Shown here: positions 53,692 to 62,161 of the stretch, in pieces
Position numbering within the stretch: position 1 is the first letter of the stretch
Layout of the letters: the number at the start of each line of letters is the position of its first letter
DNA from: Halomonas nitroreducens
GTDB taxonomy: Bacteria > Pseudomonadota > Gammaproteobacteria > Pseudomonadales > Halomonadaceae
Assembly (NCBI RefSeq): GCF_003966155.1
Contig: NZ_RXNS01000016.1
Span: 48,459-112,458, forward strand
Direction of reading: 5' to 3'
DNA: 64,000 nucleotides
Position numbers and translations under genes: made by a program
The notes under the pieces: generated by a model
What the model saw: the letters and a program-made list of their open reading frames with translations, nothing else
Told to the model about the DNA's origin: nothing
The model's database searches: none

Positions 53692-55422
53692 ATGGCATCT
53701 GACTCGAACACCACACTGCATCGCGCGCTCACCGCCTGTCGCGGCTCCCTGCTCTGGGTGGCCGGGTTCAGCCTGTGTCTCAACCTGCTGATGCTGACGC
53801 CGGCCCTGTACATGCTGCAGGTCTACGACCGGGTGATCACCACCGGCAGCGAGGAGACCCTGCTGATGCTGACCCTGGTGGTGGTCTTCCTGTTCCTGGT
53901 GGTCGGCGGCCTCGAATGGGTGCGGGCGGACATCCTGGTGCGCCTCGGCAACCGCCTCGACGCCTGGGTCAGCGAGCCCCTCCACGCGGCGATGTTCCGC
54001 CGTGGTCTGGGACGTCCGGGTGGGCATGCCGCCTGGCCCCTGGACGACCTCGCGACCCTGCGCCAGGGACTGGCCGGGGGCGGGCTGCTGGCCTTCTTCG
54101 ACGTCGTCTGGGTGCCGGTCTATCTCGGCCTGCTGTACCTGTTCGACCCCTGGTTCGGGGCCTTCGCGACCTTCGCCGGCGTCATGTTGCTGACCCTGGT
54201 CGTGGCCAGCGAGAAGGCCACCCGGGGGCTGCTGGACGCGGCGGGGCGCGAGCAGAGCGGGGCCCGGGAGCTGGCCGCCGGCAACCTGCGCAACGCCGAG
54301 GCGCTCGATGCCATGGGCATGCTGTCGAGCATCGCCGGCCGTTGGCTGGCGCGCCATCGGCACGGGCTGTGGCTGCAGTCACGGGCCAGCGATCGGGCCG
54401 CGCTGCTCGCGAGCCTCACCCGGGCCCTGCGCCTGCTGCTGCAGTCGCTGATCCTGGGGCTCGGCGCCCTGCTGGTACTCGAGGAGCGCATCACCCCGGG
54501 GATGATGATCGCCGGCTCGATCCTGCTGGGCCGAGTGCTGTCGCCGGTGGATCAGCTGGTCGGCAGCTGGCGTGGCATCGTCGGGGCGCGGGCCGCCTAC
54601 CGTCGCCTCGAGGCGCTGTTCCGCGAGCAGCCGGCCGCGGCGCCGGCCATGTCACTGCCGCCGCCCGCGGGTCGGCTGGCCCTGGAGGCCGTCACCGCCG
54701 GGGCGCCGGGTGGGTCGCAGCCCATCGTGGCCGGCGTCGACCTGCGCCTCGAGCCCGGGGAGCAGGTCGGCATCATCGGCCCCAGCGCCTCGGGCAAGTC
54801 GACCCTGGCGCGGCTGGTGCTGGGGATCTGGCCGACCTGGGACGGCTGCGTGCGCCTGGATGGAGCGGATATCGCCCGCTGGGATCGCGAGGCCCTGGGG
54901 CCCCATCTCGGCTATCTGCCGCAGGATGTCGAGCTGTTCAGCGGAACCATCGGCGAGAACATCGCCCGCTTCGCCCCCGTCGACAGCGACCAGGTGATCG
55001 CGGCCGCCCGCCGCGCCGGCGTCCACGAGATGATTTTGCGGCTTCCCGATGGCTACGACACCCGCATCGAGCCGAGCGGCGGCCTGCTGTCCGCGGGGCA
55101 GCGCCAGCGCATCGGGCTGGCACGGGCGCTCTACGGCCGTCCCGCCCTGGTCGTGCTGGACGAGCCCAACAGCAACCTCGATCACCGCGGCGAACAGGCC
55201 CTCTCCCACGCCATGGACGCCCTGCGCCGCGAGGGCGTCACCCTGCTGGTCATCAGCCACCGCACGGGTGTGTTGCGCCGGGTCGATCGCCTGCTGGTGC
55301 TGGAGAGTGGGCGGGTCCGGCTGTTCGGCCCGCGGGATCGCGTGCTGGCGCGGATGGCCGGCCGCGATAGCGAGGGCGGCCAGGCAGCCCGCCGTCAGTC
55401 CAGCGATTCGGAGGCCCCATGA
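53692..55422 (+). CDS. Type I secretion ABC transporter (PrtD/AprD family)
   Basis: This 576-residue inner membrane ATPase of a type I secretion system has six helices in the N-terminal half (residues 15-300, opening LLWVAGFSLCLNLLMLTPALYMLQVYDRVITTGSEETLLMLT, typical of PrtD, AprD and HasD). The ABC domain has Walker A GPSASGKST, signature LSAGQRQR, Walker B ALVVLDEPNSNLD and the switch histidine in ISHRT. It lacks the C39-like peptidase domain of HlyB-like exporters that process a leader, in line with C-terminal secretion signals in the cargo. It overlaps the HlyD-family gene by four bases. Confidence 0.94.
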   Translation: MASDSNTTLHRALTACRGSLLWVAGFSLCLNLLMLTPALYMLQVYDRVITTGSEETLLMLTLVVVFLFLVVGGLEWVRADILVRLGNRLDAWVSEPLHAAMFRRGLGRPGGHAAWPLDDLATLRQGLAGGGLLAFFDVVWVPVYLGLLYLFDPWFGAFATFAGVMLLTLVVASEKATRGLLDAAGREQSGARELAAGNLRNAEALDAMGMLSSIAGRWLARHRHGLWLQSRASDRAALLASLTRALRLLLQSLILGLGALLVLEERITPGMMIAGSILLGRVLSPVDQLVGSWRGIVGARAAYRRLEALFREQPAAAPAMSLPPPAGRLALEAVTAGAPGGSQPIVAGVDLRLEPGEQVGIIGPSASGKSTLARLVLGIWPTWDGCVRLDGADIARWDREALGPHLGYLPQDVELFSGTIGENIARFAPVDSDQVIAAARRAGVHEMILRLPDGYDTRIEPSGGLLSAGQRQRIGLARALYGRPALVVLDEPNSNLDHRGEQALSHAMDALRREGVTLLVISHRTGVLRRVDRLLVLESGRVRLFGPRDRVLARMAGRDSEGGQAARRQSSDSEAP

Positions 55423-56741
55423 GTCATGCTTCCCCGGTCGAGCCCTCCCGGGTACCGCCGGTCAGCGATCGGTGCCACCGTCGTCTGGGGTTGGCCCTGG
55501 TGCTGGTCTGCCTGTGCGGTTTCGGCGGCTGGGCCCTGTCGGCCGAGCTGGCCGTCTCGGTGATCGCCCCGGGGCGGGTCACCGTTGCCTCCGCCAAGAA
55601 GACGGTACAGCACCTCGAGGGGGGCATTGTCCGACGGATCGAGGTCGAGGACGGCGACCGCGTTGAGGAAGGGCAGCCCCTGCTGGTGCTGGACGATACC
55701 CGGGTCGAATCACGCCTGCAGATTGCCCGCTCGCAGTACCTGATCAATCGCGCCGCCGAGGTCCGCCTGATGGCCGAGCAGGCCGGCCAGGAGACGCTGC
55801 GTTTCCCCGCGGAACTGCGCGATCCCGATGAGGCGCGCCTGGAGCAGCTGGCGGCAGTGCAGCGCGGTCTTTTCCATGCTCGCCGGGAAGCCCTCGACGG
55901 GGCCCTGGCGTCCCTCGACCAGCAGACCGAGCAGCTGCACCGGCGTATCGAGGGACGCGAGTCGATGATCCGGGTCAGCCGCGACCAGCTGGGCTCGCTG
56001 CGCGAGGATGCCGAGGCCTACCGCTCGCTGTTCAAGGACGGCCTGGGGGACAACCGTCGCCTGCGCGAGCTGGAGCGGGAGATCCTGCAGTACCAAGGCG
56101 AGATCGAACAGCACCGCACCGAGATCGCCCGCCTGCGCTCCCAGATCAGCGAGAACGACCTGCAGAAGCAGGTGCGCATCCAGGAGTTCCGCCAGGAAGT
56201 GGGCGAGCGCCTGCGCGAGACCCGGCGGCAGATCGCCGACGCCGAGGAGCGACTGACGGCGCTGCGCGACCAGCGCCGCCGGACCACCATCGAGGCCCCG
56301 GTCGCCGGGACGGTGGTGGGCCTGGCGGTGCATACCCGGGGCGCGGTGATCGAGCCGGGAACGACGCTCTTGGAGATCGTCCCCCAGGGCGAGGCCTTCG
56401 TCGTCGAGGCGCGGGTCGCCGACCGGGACGTCGACAACGTCTATCCGGGGCAGCCCGCGGAGATCCGCTTCAGTGCCTTCAACCGGGGGCGCTCGCGGGT
56501 CATCGAGGGCACCGTGCGACGGGTCTCCGCCGACAGCTTCGCGGACGAGGCCACGGGGGGGCGCTTCTACAAGGTGCGGATCCGCGTCAGCGAGGCCGAG
56601 CGGGAAGCGATGCCCGAGGGAATGCGCCTGATGGCCGGCATGCCCGCCGAGGTCCGCCTGCACACCGCCAGCCGCACGCTGGCCAGCTACCTGGCCAAGC
56701 CGGTCACCGACATGCTGTCCCGGGCCCTGCGCGCGGACTGA
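55419..56741 (+). CDS. Type I secretion membrane fusion protein (PrtE/HlyD family)
   Basis: This 440-residue adaptor links the ABC transporter to an outer-membrane channel. It has one N-terminal membrane helix (about 23-45, LGLALVLVCLCGFGGWALSA), a lipoyl-like motif (VQHLEGGIVRRIEVEDGDRVEEGQPLLVLD), a long coiled coil (about 95-290) and the HlyD C-terminal signature (VPQGEAFVVEARVADRDVDNVYPGQPAEIRFSAFN, RRVSADSF, YKVRIRV, GMPAEVRLHT). No outer-membrane partner is encoded here; the TolC-like protein at 15365-16840 or another TolC could serve. A GAGCC/GGCTC hairpin follows the stop. Confidence 0.94.
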   Translation: MSHASPVEPSRVPPVSDRCHRRLGLALVLVCLCGFGGWALSAELAVSVIAPGRVTVASAKKTVQHLEGGIVRRIEVEDGDRVEEGQPLLVLDDTRVESRLQIARSQYLINRAAEVRLMAEQAGQETLRFPAELRDPDEARLEQLAAVQRGLFHARREALDGALASLDQQTEQLHRRIEGRESMIRVSRDQLGSLREDAEAYRSLFKDGLGDNRRLRELEREILQYQGEIEQHRTEIARLRSQISENDLQKQVRIQEFRQEVGERLRETRRQIADAEERLTALRDQRRRTTIEAPVAGTVVGLAVHTRGAVIEPGTTLLEIVPQGEAFVVEARVADRDVDNVYPGQPAEIRFSAFNRGRSRVIEGTVRRVSADSFADEATGGRFYKVRIRVSEAEREAMPEGMRLMAGMPAEVRLHTASRTLASYLAKPVTDMLSRALRAD

Positions 56742-56752
56742 GCCGGCACGGC

Positions 56753-56902
56753 TCAGGCGGGGCGCCGGGCAGTGGCCCGCTCCCGCCGCCTCAGGGCCGT
56801 GCCAAGCATGGCCAGGAACACCGGCCCCCCGGCCAGCAGATAGGCGTGATAGGTGACGAAGCGCCACACCACCACGGCGGCCCCCGCCGCTGGCCGGGGC
56901 GT
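56753..56902 (-). pseudogene. C-terminal remnant of a membrane protein (UPF0104/YbhN-like)
   Basis: The minus-strand frame ends AAVVVWRFVTYHAYLLAGGPVFLAMLGTALRRRERA, which reads like the last transmembrane segment and basic tail of a UPF0104/LPG-synthase-type flippase (WRFxTY followed by a hydrophobic stretch). Upstream of about 56902 the frame turns into low-complexity sequence without helices, so the gene appears to have lost all but its last 45 codons. Assignment rests on one helix and is tentative. Confidence 0.45.
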
Positions 56903-57010
56903 GGAACATGGTGACATCGGCGATATGCAAGGCTCCCTCCCGATCGCGCCGTGGACTCGCCCGTCAGGGTATCCGGCCTTGGCGACAGTTCGACGACAGC
57001 CGCAACGCAA

Positions 57011-57035
57011 GACGGCGGCCCGCAAGGCCGCCGTC
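57011..57035 (-). terminator. Hairpin downstream of rnb
   Basis: GACGGCGGCC (57011-57020) and GGCCGCCGTC (57026-57035) form a perfect ten-base-pair stem with a CGCAA loop, about 27 bases after the rnb stop on the minus strand. The U-tract is poor. Confidence 0.7.
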
Positions 57036-57061
57036 GCACGGAAGGGAGCGCGTGTCGCGGC

Positions 57062-59002
57062 TCAGTCGGCCGGGCGGCCGACCAGCGAGCGGGTCTCCTC
57101 GCGGGCCTCGGTCAGGGCGACCCGCAGGTGGTCGCCCAGCTTGAAGCGCTCCTCGCCCTCGATCTGGATGCGGCCTTCCTTGTCGTCGATCACCACCTTG
57201 TCGCGGTCGCTGTGCATCAGCGGCGCCGGGATGAAGGCAGTGGCGCCGTTGGCGGTCAGGCGGACTCGCATGCCGCCGCGGTTGATGGCGATGATCTCGG
57301 CGTCGAAGGCCTCGCCGGCCTCGGCCGAGGGGCTCAGGTAGCGCACATAGAGCCAGTCCTTCACGTCGCGCTCGGCCATGCGGTTGAGACGACGGCGCTC
57401 GGTGAGCTGCTCGGTGAGCGCCTGGCTGGCCTCCGCCGGGGCCTGTTCGCCCTTGAGCACGCGCTTGATCAGCCGGTGGTTGACCATGTCGCCGTACTTG
57501 CGGATCGGCGAGGTCCAGGTGGCATAGGCCTCGAGGCCCAGGCCGAAGTGGGGGCCGGGGCGCGCGGACATGCTGGTGAAGCCCTGGAAGCGGCGCAGGC
57601 GGGCGTCCAGCCAGGCGTCGTCGCGCCCCTCGAGCTCGCGCTTGAGCTCCCGGTAGCGGGGCAGCTCGGTGAGCGCCTCGGGCGCCACCGCGATGTCCTG
57701 GGCGGTGAGGAACTCGTGGGCGGCCTCGGCCTTGTCCGGCTCGAAGGCGCGGTGGACGTTGAAGATGCCATGGCCCACGTGCTCGGCCAGCAGGTGCGCG
57801 CAGCACGCATTGGCCGCGATCATCGACTCCTCGATCATGCGGTTGGCGATGCGCCGCTCCTCGGTGCGGATGTCCAGCACGTTGCCCGCCGCGTCCAGGT
57901 CGAAGACATAGTCGGGACGGTCCTTGAACACCAGGGCGTGCCGGGCTCGCCAGTCGGCCCTGGCCTCGGTGAGCGCGGCCAGAGCCTTGAGCTGCTCGCC
58001 GATGGTCTCGTTCGGCGTCCAGTCGCCCTGGCCCTCGAGCCAGTCGGAGACGCGGTCGTAGGCCAGCTTGGCATGCGAGCGGGCGGTGGCGGCGAAGAAG
58101 CGGTAGTCGCCCAGGCTGCCATCGGCCTCGATGTCCAGCGCGCAAGCCAGTACCGGGCGGTCCCGGTCCTCCCACAGCGAGCAGAGGTCGTCGGCCAGCT
58201 GCTCGGGCAGCATGGTCACGTTCTGGCCCGGCAGGTAGACGGTGAAGGCGCGGGTGCGGGCCTCCAGGTCGGCGGCGTGGCCTTCCTCCACATAGGCGGT
58301 GGGATCGGCAATGGCCACGGTCAGGCGCCAGCCACCCTCGGCGCGCGGTTCGATGCGCAGGGCATCGTCCATGTCCCGGGTCTTCTCGCCGTCGATGGTG
58401 AAGAAGGGCTCGGCGGTCAGGTCCTCGCGCGCGAGGCCCTCGTCGCGCAGCGGCCAGTCGTCGCCGGCGTCGGGGCATTCCTGCTCAAGGGCATGGCGGG
58501 CCAGGGTCACGCGCCACGGCACGGCCGGGTCGTCGGTCTTGGCCACCAGCTCGTCGATCTGGGTGAAGAAGGCGCGGTCGTCGGGCTTCAGGGGATGGCG
58601 TACCAGCCGGGCCACCACCCAGTCGCCCTCGCCGATGCTTGCCTCGTCGAGGCTGCGCTTGATGCGCGCCTTGAGAGCGTTGTTCACCGAGGGATGGTCA
58701 GGAATCACCGCCAGGCGCCCGTCGCGTTTCTGCACGCGGGCAATGAAGCGCGCCATGCCGGTCTCGACCAGGGTGTCGGGCTCCACCGACTTCTTCTCGC
58801 CCTCCTCGTGGAGGACGGCCTCGACGCGATCGCCATGGAGCACCTGCTTCATGGCGGGGGGCGGCACGAAGTAGGACTCGCCGTCATCGGTCTCGAGGAA
58901 ACCGAAGCCGCGGTCGGTGGCCTTGATGACCCCCTCGACGCGGGGCGTGTTGTCGCGGATCTGTTGCTTGAGCTGAGCAAGCATCGAGTTGTTCTGCAGC
59001 AT
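57062..59002 (-). CDS. rnb: Exoribonuclease II
   Basis: This 646-residue enzyme degrades single-stranded RNA from the 3' end. The start (MLQNNSMLAQLKQQIRDNTPRVEGVIKATDRGFGFLE) matches E. coli RNase II closely, with cold-shock-type OB domains (about 20-170), the catalytic RNB domain with the metal site in FTIDGEKTRDMDDALRI, the tyrosine-containing exit region, and SARPGPHFGLGLEAYATWTSPIRKYGDMVNHR. A C-terminal S1 domain completes it. Length is near E. coli Rnb (644), shorter than RNase R. Start ATG 59002 was chosen by this match. Confidence 0.96.
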   Translation of the reverse strand: MLQNNSMLAQLKQQIRDNTPRVEGVIKATDRGFGFLETDDGESYFVPPPAMKQVLHGDRVEAVLHEEGEKKSVEPDTLVETGMARFIARVQKRDGRLAVIPDHPSVNNALKARIKRSLDEASIGEGDWVVARLVRHPLKPDDRAFFTQIDELVAKTDDPAVPWRVTLARHALEQECPDAGDDWPLRDEGLAREDLTAEPFFTIDGEKTRDMDDALRIEPRAEGGWRLTVAIADPTAYVEEGHAADLEARTRAFTVYLPGQNVTMLPEQLADDLCSLWEDRDRPVLACALDIEADGSLGDYRFFAATARSHAKLAYDRVSDWLEGQGDWTPNETIGEQLKALAALTEARADWRARHALVFKDRPDYVFDLDAAGNVLDIRTEERRIANRMIEESMIAANACCAHLLAEHVGHGIFNVHRAFEPDKAEAAHEFLTAQDIAVAPEALTELPRYRELKRELEGRDDAWLDARLRRFQGFTSMSARPGPHFGLGLEAYATWTSPIRKYGDMVNHRLIKRVLKGEQAPAEASQALTEQLTERRRLNRMAERDVKDWLYVRYLSPSAEAGEAFDAEIIAINRGGMRVRLTANGATAFIPAPLMHSDRDKVVIDDKEGRIQIEGEERFKLGDHLRVALTEAREETRSLVGRPAD

Positions 59003-59065
59003 GGTCACGATCGATTGGCGGGGTAGGGGGGCCACTATACGGATTCCGCCAGCCCGCGCCAATCG

Positions 59066-59087
59066 GGGGACGCGCCTGATTCGTTAC
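59066..59087 (+). repeat. Copy 2 of the short dispersed repeat
   Basis: The stretch beginning GGGGACGCGCCTGATTC matches 11840-11860 with about 20 of 22 aligned bases, including one inserted base. It sits in the rnb-nagR gap and is noncoding. Confidence 0.45.
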
Positions 59088-59182
59088 CCCCCGTCACCCC
59101 GGGCGCCCGGCGCGTCGTGGGTGTCGCGGCCGGCGATGCCCGGGCCGCTCCGGACGGCGGGCTGCGACCAAGGTCGGGGATT

Positions 59183-59224
59183 ATTGGTATTTGATTGGTA
59201 TTGCTAATGGTCTATATTGGTATT
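59183..59224 (+). promoter_or_regulatory. Four phased TGGT half-sites upstream of nagR
   Basis: ATTGGTATT occurs exactly at 59183-59191, 59194-59202 and 59216-59224, with a degenerate copy around 59207 (ATGGTCTA). Their GG pairs are 11, 12 and 10 bases apart, one helical turn each. GntR/UTRA regulators of GlcNAc genes bind TGGT-type half-sites, so this is the likely operator of the nag operon. Confidence 0.65.
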
Positions 59225-59251
59225 GTCATATTCCTCGAAGAGTCCGCCCCG

Positions 59252-59986
59252 ATGGATGATCGCCTGCAGCAGCTGCGTCTCGACGCCACCCTCTCCACGC
59301 CGCTCTATCACCAGCTGGCCAGCCGGCTGGAGCAGGCCATCGAGGCCGGGGCCTGGCAGGCGGGGGAGGCGCTGCCCTCCGAGCGCGCCCTGGCCGAGAC
59401 CCTGGACGTTTCGCGGATCACTGCCCGCAAGGCCCTGGACCGGCTGGCCGAGCGGGGCCTGATCCGCCGCACCCGGGGCTCGGGCACCTTCATCACCCCG
59501 CGCCTCAACCAGCCGCTGACCCGCCTGGTCAGCTTCACCGAGATGCTCGCCCAGCGCGGCTTCACCCCGCGTTCGCACTGGCTGTCGCGTCGCCTGGCCG
59601 CGCCCACCGCCGAGGAGAGCCTGCGCCTGGGCCTCGGCGCCGATGCCCGGGTCGCCCGGCTGCGCCGCCTGCGCCTGGCCGACGACGTGGTCATGGCGGT
59701 GGAGGAGAGCTGCCTGCCCGCGGCGATCCTCGGCGATCCCGAGGCGGTGGCGGTCTCGCTCTACGCGACCCTCGAGGCGGCCGGCCGGCCGGTCGCCCGG
59801 GCCCTGCAGCATGTCAGCGCGGTCAATGCCGATGCCGAGCTGGCGCGGCTGGCCGAGGTCCCCGAGGGCCAGGCCCTGCTCAAGGTCACCCGGTTGGGCT
59901 ACCTGGCCGACGGCACCCCGGCGGAGCTGACCGTCACCTACTGCCGCACCGACTACTACGACTTCATCGTCGAGCTCACCCGCTAG
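59252..59986 (+). CDS. nagR: GntR-family regulator of N-acetylglucosamine genes (NagR/NagQ-like)
   Basis: This 244-residue regulator has a GntR winged helix at residues 10-75 (TPLYHQLASRLEQAIEAGAWQAGEALPSERALAETLDVSRITARKALDRLAERGLIRRTRGSGTFI) and a UTRA ligand-binding domain from about 90 to 240 (RLVSFTEMLAQRGFTPRS...CRTDYYDFIVEL). UTRA regulators next to nagA normally sense GlcNAc-6-phosphate or glucosamine-6-phosphate. It is the first gene of the operon and is followed by nagA after 11 bases. I chose ATG 59252; in-frame upstream codons run through the operator repeats and are unlikely to be translated. Autoregulation is likely. Confidence 0.9.
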   Translation: MDDRLQQLRLDATLSTPLYHQLASRLEQAIEAGAWQAGEALPSERALAETLDVSRITARKALDRLAERGLIRRTRGSGTFITPRLNQPLTRLVSFTEMLAQRGFTPRSHWLSRRLAAPTAEESLRLGLGADARVARLRRLRLADDVVMAVEESCLPAAILGDPEAVAVSLYATLEAAGRPVARALQHVSAVNADAELARLAEVPEGQALLKVTRLGYLADGTPAELTVTYCRTDYYDFIVELTR

Positions 59987-59997
59987 ACGGAGGCCCC

Positions 59998-61116
59998 ATG
60001 CTCAAAGGCAACATCCTCACCCCCGACGGCTGGCGGCACGGCGAGCTGCAGTGCCGCGACGGCCGTATCACGGCGCTGCCCGATACGCCGGTGGACCCCG
60101 CCGACAACGACGCGCCACGCATCCTGCCCGGCTTCATCGACCTGCACGTCCACGGCGGCGGCGGGGCCGACGTCATGGAGGGCGGCGAGGCCCTGGCCAC
60201 CGTGGCCCGCACCCATGCGCGCTTTGGCACCACCAGCCTGCTGGCGACCACCATGACCGCGCCCGACGCCGAGATCCGCCGGGTGCTCGGCGAGATCGGC
60301 GCCTACCTCGAGGCGCCCGGGGCGCTGGCCAGCCGGGTGCTGGGGGGCCACCTGGAGGGGCCCTACATCAATCCCGGCAAGCTCGGGGCCCAGCCGTCCC
60401 ACGCCCGGTCCGGGGTGATCGAGGAGGTCGAGGCGCTGAGCCGCCTGGCGCCGATCCGCCTGCTGACCCTGGCCCCGGAACTGGCCGGACACCACGCGCT
60501 GATCCGCTGGCTCAGCGAGCGGGGCGTGCGGGTGCAGCTCGGCCACACCCTGGGAAGCTACGAGGACGGGGTGGCGGCACTGGACCATGGCGCCTGCGGC
60601 TTCACCCACCTGTTCAACGCCATGACCGGCCTGCATCACCGCAAGCCCGGCATGGTCGGGGCGGCCCTGGCCCACGCCGAGTACGCGGAGCTGATTCCCG
60701 ACCTGCTGCACGTGCATCCCGGGGCCATCCGCACCGCGCTGCGCTGCATCCCCCGGCTCTATGCCGTGACCGATTCCACCGCGGCGGCGGGCATGCCCGA
60801 CGGCGAGTATCGGCTCGGCGAGCAGGCCGTCACCAAGTGCCTGGGCGGCGTGCGTCTCGCCGACGGCACCCTGGCCGGCAGCACCCTGACCATGGACCAG
60901 GCGCTGCGCAACCTGGTGAGCCTGGGGCTCACGCTCGCCGAGGCCTCCGACCGGCTATCGCGCTTCCCCGCGGACTTCCTGGGACGGCAAGACCTCGGCC
61001 GGCTGGCGCCGGGCGCACACGCCGACCTGGTGGTGCTCGACCCTCACCTCAACCTGCGGGCCGTCCACGTGGCCGGTCGACGCATCGAAGGAGTTCCTCA
61101 TGTCACTGATGCTTGA
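59998..61116 (+). CDS. nagA: N-acetylglucosamine-6-phosphate deacetylase
   Basis: This 372-residue metal-dependent amidohydrolase converts GlcNAc-6-phosphate to glucosamine-6-phosphate and acetate. The metal-binding region is PGFIDLHVHGGGG (His50 and His52), with HLEGPYINP, LGHTLGSYED, THLFNAMTGLHHRKPGMVGAAL and the catalytic aspartate in AVTDSTAAAGMPDG all typical of NagA. It follows nagR and overlaps the SIS-domain gene by 17 bases, indicating coupled translation. Confidence 0.97.
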   Translation: MLKGNILTPDGWRHGELQCRDGRITALPDTPVDPADNDAPRILPGFIDLHVHGGGGADVMEGGEALATVARTHARFGTTSLLATTMTAPDAEIRRVLGEIGAYLEAPGALASRVLGGHLEGPYINPGKLGAQPSHARSGVIEEVEALSRLAPIRLLTLAPELAGHHALIRWLSERGVRVQLGHTLGSYEDGVAALDHGACGFTHLFNAMTGLHHRKPGMVGAALAHAEYAELIPDLLHVHPGAIRTALRCIPRLYAVTDSTAAAGMPDGEYRLGEQAVTKCLGGVRLADGTLAGSTLTMDQALRNLVSLGLTLAEASDRLSRFPADFLGRQDLGRLAPGAHADLVVLDPHLNLRAVHVAGRRIEGVPHVTDA

Positions 61117-62119
61117 CGAGGCACGCAATGCCCCAGAGCGAATTCACGGCCAGCTGCAGCGCAACGCCGAGGTCCTGGCGGCCCTGGGCGAGCGCCTGCG
61201 CCAGGCGCCTCCCCAAGGCGCCGTCACCGTGGCCCGGGGCAGCTCCGACCATGCGGCGGCCTACCTGGCCTACCTGGTCATGAAGCACCTGGGTGTCCCG
61301 GTGGCCTCCCTGCCGCCGTCGCTTGCCACCCTGGCCGAGGCGCCCTGGCGCCTGGCCGGCCAGCTGGCGGTGGCGATCTCCCAGTCGGGGCAGAGCCCGG
61401 ACCTGGTCACCGCCCAACGGGCGCTGGCCGGCGGCGGGGCCCGGACCCTGGCGCTGGTCAACACCCCACAGTCACCGCTGGGCGCGGCCAGCGACGACGA
61501 GCTGCCGCTGTATGCCGGCGAGGAGCGCAGCGTGGCGGCCACCAAGAGCTACCTGGCCACCCTGTCTGCCGCTGCCCAGCTGGTCGCCGGCTGGGGCCCC
61601 GACTGCGCCCTGGGCGAGGCCCTGGCGGGGCTGCCCGAACGCCTGGCCCGAGCCGCGGAGCAGGACTGGTCGCCGGCCATCGAGGCGCTGGTCGGGGTCG
61701 ATCGGATGATGGTGATCGGCCGCGGCGCGGGCCTGGCGGTGGCCCAGGAGGCGGCCCTCAAGTTCAAGGAGACCTGCGCCATCCAGGCCGAGCCGTTCAG
61801 TGGCGCCGAGGTCCGCCACGGGCCCATGGCGTTGATCGAGGCCGGCTACCCGGTCCTGGTGTTCGCCCCTCCCGGCGCCGAGCAGGCGGGCCTGCTCGAG
61901 CTGGCCGACTGGCTGGAAGGCGTCGGGGCGCGGGTGCTGCTGGCTGCCGATGCAGGGGTCGCCCGGCGCCGGCTGACCCTGACCGATGCCGGCCACGATG
62001 ACCTGCAGCCGCTCTCGGTGATCCAGAGCTTCTACGGCATGGCGGCGGGGCTGGCCGAGGCCCGCGGCAGCGATCCCGACCGGCCGCGGCACCTGCGCAA
62101 GGTCACCCGGACCCTCTAG
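61100..62119 (+). CDS. nagB-II: SIS-domain glucosamine-6-phosphate deaminase (NagB-II type)
   Basis: This 339-residue protein has two SIS sugar-isomerase domains (about 30-165, with TVARGSSDHAAAYLAYLVMK and AISQSGQSPDLV; and about 190-325, with MVIGRGAGLAVAQEAALKFKET and AEPFSGAEVRHGPMALI) but no glutaminase domain. In the nag context this is NagB-II, the non-homologous replacement for classical NagB, which turns glucosamine-6-phosphate into fructose-6-phosphate and ammonia. No classical nagB is in the window. It overlaps nagA by 17 bases. Confidence 0.92.
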   Translation: MSLMLDEARNAPERIHGQLQRNAEVLAALGERLRQAPPQGAVTVARGSSDHAAAYLAYLVMKHLGVPVASLPPSLATLAEAPWRLAGQLAVAISQSGQSPDLVTAQRALAGGGARTLALVNTPQSPLGAASDDELPLYAGEERSVAATKSYLATLSAAAQLVAGWGPDCALGEALAGLPERLARAAEQDWSPAIEALVGVDRMMVIGRGAGLAVAQEAALKFKETCAIQAEPFSGAEVRHGPMALIEAGYPVLVFAPPGAEQAGLLELADWLEGVGARVLLAADAGVARRRLTLTDAGHDDLQPLSVIQSFYGMAAGLAEARGSDPDRPRHLRKVTRTL

Positions 62120-62161
62120 CCCATCGAGCATCGCGACAACAACAACCCCATGGAGATCACC

